Source of the DNA: Lytechinus variegatus
Taxonomy: Eukaryota > Echinodermata > Echinoidea > Temnopleuroida > Toxopneustidae
Reading direction: 5' to 3'
Assembly: GCF_018143015.1 (NCBI RefSeq)
Contig: NC_054748.1
Coordinates: 3,772,080-3,836,079 of the forward strand
Length of the DNA stretch: 64,000 nt
The notes beneath the pieces are model-generated. The model had not been told where the DNA came from, did not search any database, and worked only from the letters and a program-made list of their open reading frames with translations. Of this stretch, positions 63,727 to 64,000 are shown piece after piece (within the stretch, counting starts at the first letter, position 1; the number at the start of each line of letters is the position of its first letter). Position numbers and translations under genes: made by a program.

Positions 63727-63985
<259 letters not shown>

Positions 63986-64000
63986 ATATGAGTACTAGTA

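Overview
This is a eukaryotic window: AT-rich, packed with short repeats, and its genes are split by GT-AG introns. The SINEs with tRNA-like heads, the many small foldback elements, the long (GTA)n tracts and a tandem array of scavenger-receptor cysteine-rich (SRCR) exons fit an echinoderm, most likely a sea urchin. That assignment is inferred from the repeat and gene content and is not proven.

Layout. 1-15 kb: no gene recognised; SINEs, small inverted-repeat elements, a perfect 152-bp palindrome, pyrimidine tracts and GC-rich islands. 15.4-16.1 kb: a CCAAT-box promoter candidate, then a first coding exon on the + strand that encodes a clean signal peptide and ends in a phase-1 splice donor. 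16.2-28 kb: a 214-bp tandem duplication, decayed LINE copies and small foldback elements. 28.5-38.7 kb: a complete six-exon gene on the - strand encoding an allograft inflammatory factor 1 (AIF1/Iba1) homologue of 135 residues, with two canonical EF-hands; all exon phases agree. Its introns hold many nested repeats. 39.5-45.5 kb: inverted-repeat elements and a CAATTG-rich cryptic repeat. 45.6-63.1 kb and off the right edge: a + strand gene for a multi-SRCR protein. Eight intact SRCR domains are visible, the first split over two exons and the other seven one exon each, plus one decayed SRCR exon cut short by a SINE. Almost all junctions are phase 1. A roughly 6.3-kb hAT-type DNA transposon with a near-complete transposase (one frameshift) lies on the opposite strand in the intron before the first SRCR domain.

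Both host genes belong to families linked to innate immunity: AIF1 is a calcium- and actin-binding protein of phagocytes, and multi-SRCR proteins are expanded in sea urchin immune cells. The signal-peptide exon at 16.1 kb can be joined in frame to the exon at 45.6 kb; if that is real, the AIF1 gene lies inside a giant intron of the SRCR gene on the opposite strand. Otherwise the 16-kb exon belongs to an unfound gene and the SRCR gene starts between 38.7 and 45.6 kb.

I did not find a convincing wholly new system. The best leads are the possible nested antisense immune-gene pair, a transposon end that supplies an SRCR splice donor, the exon-duplication history of the SRCR array, and several insertions whose empty sites survive within the same window.
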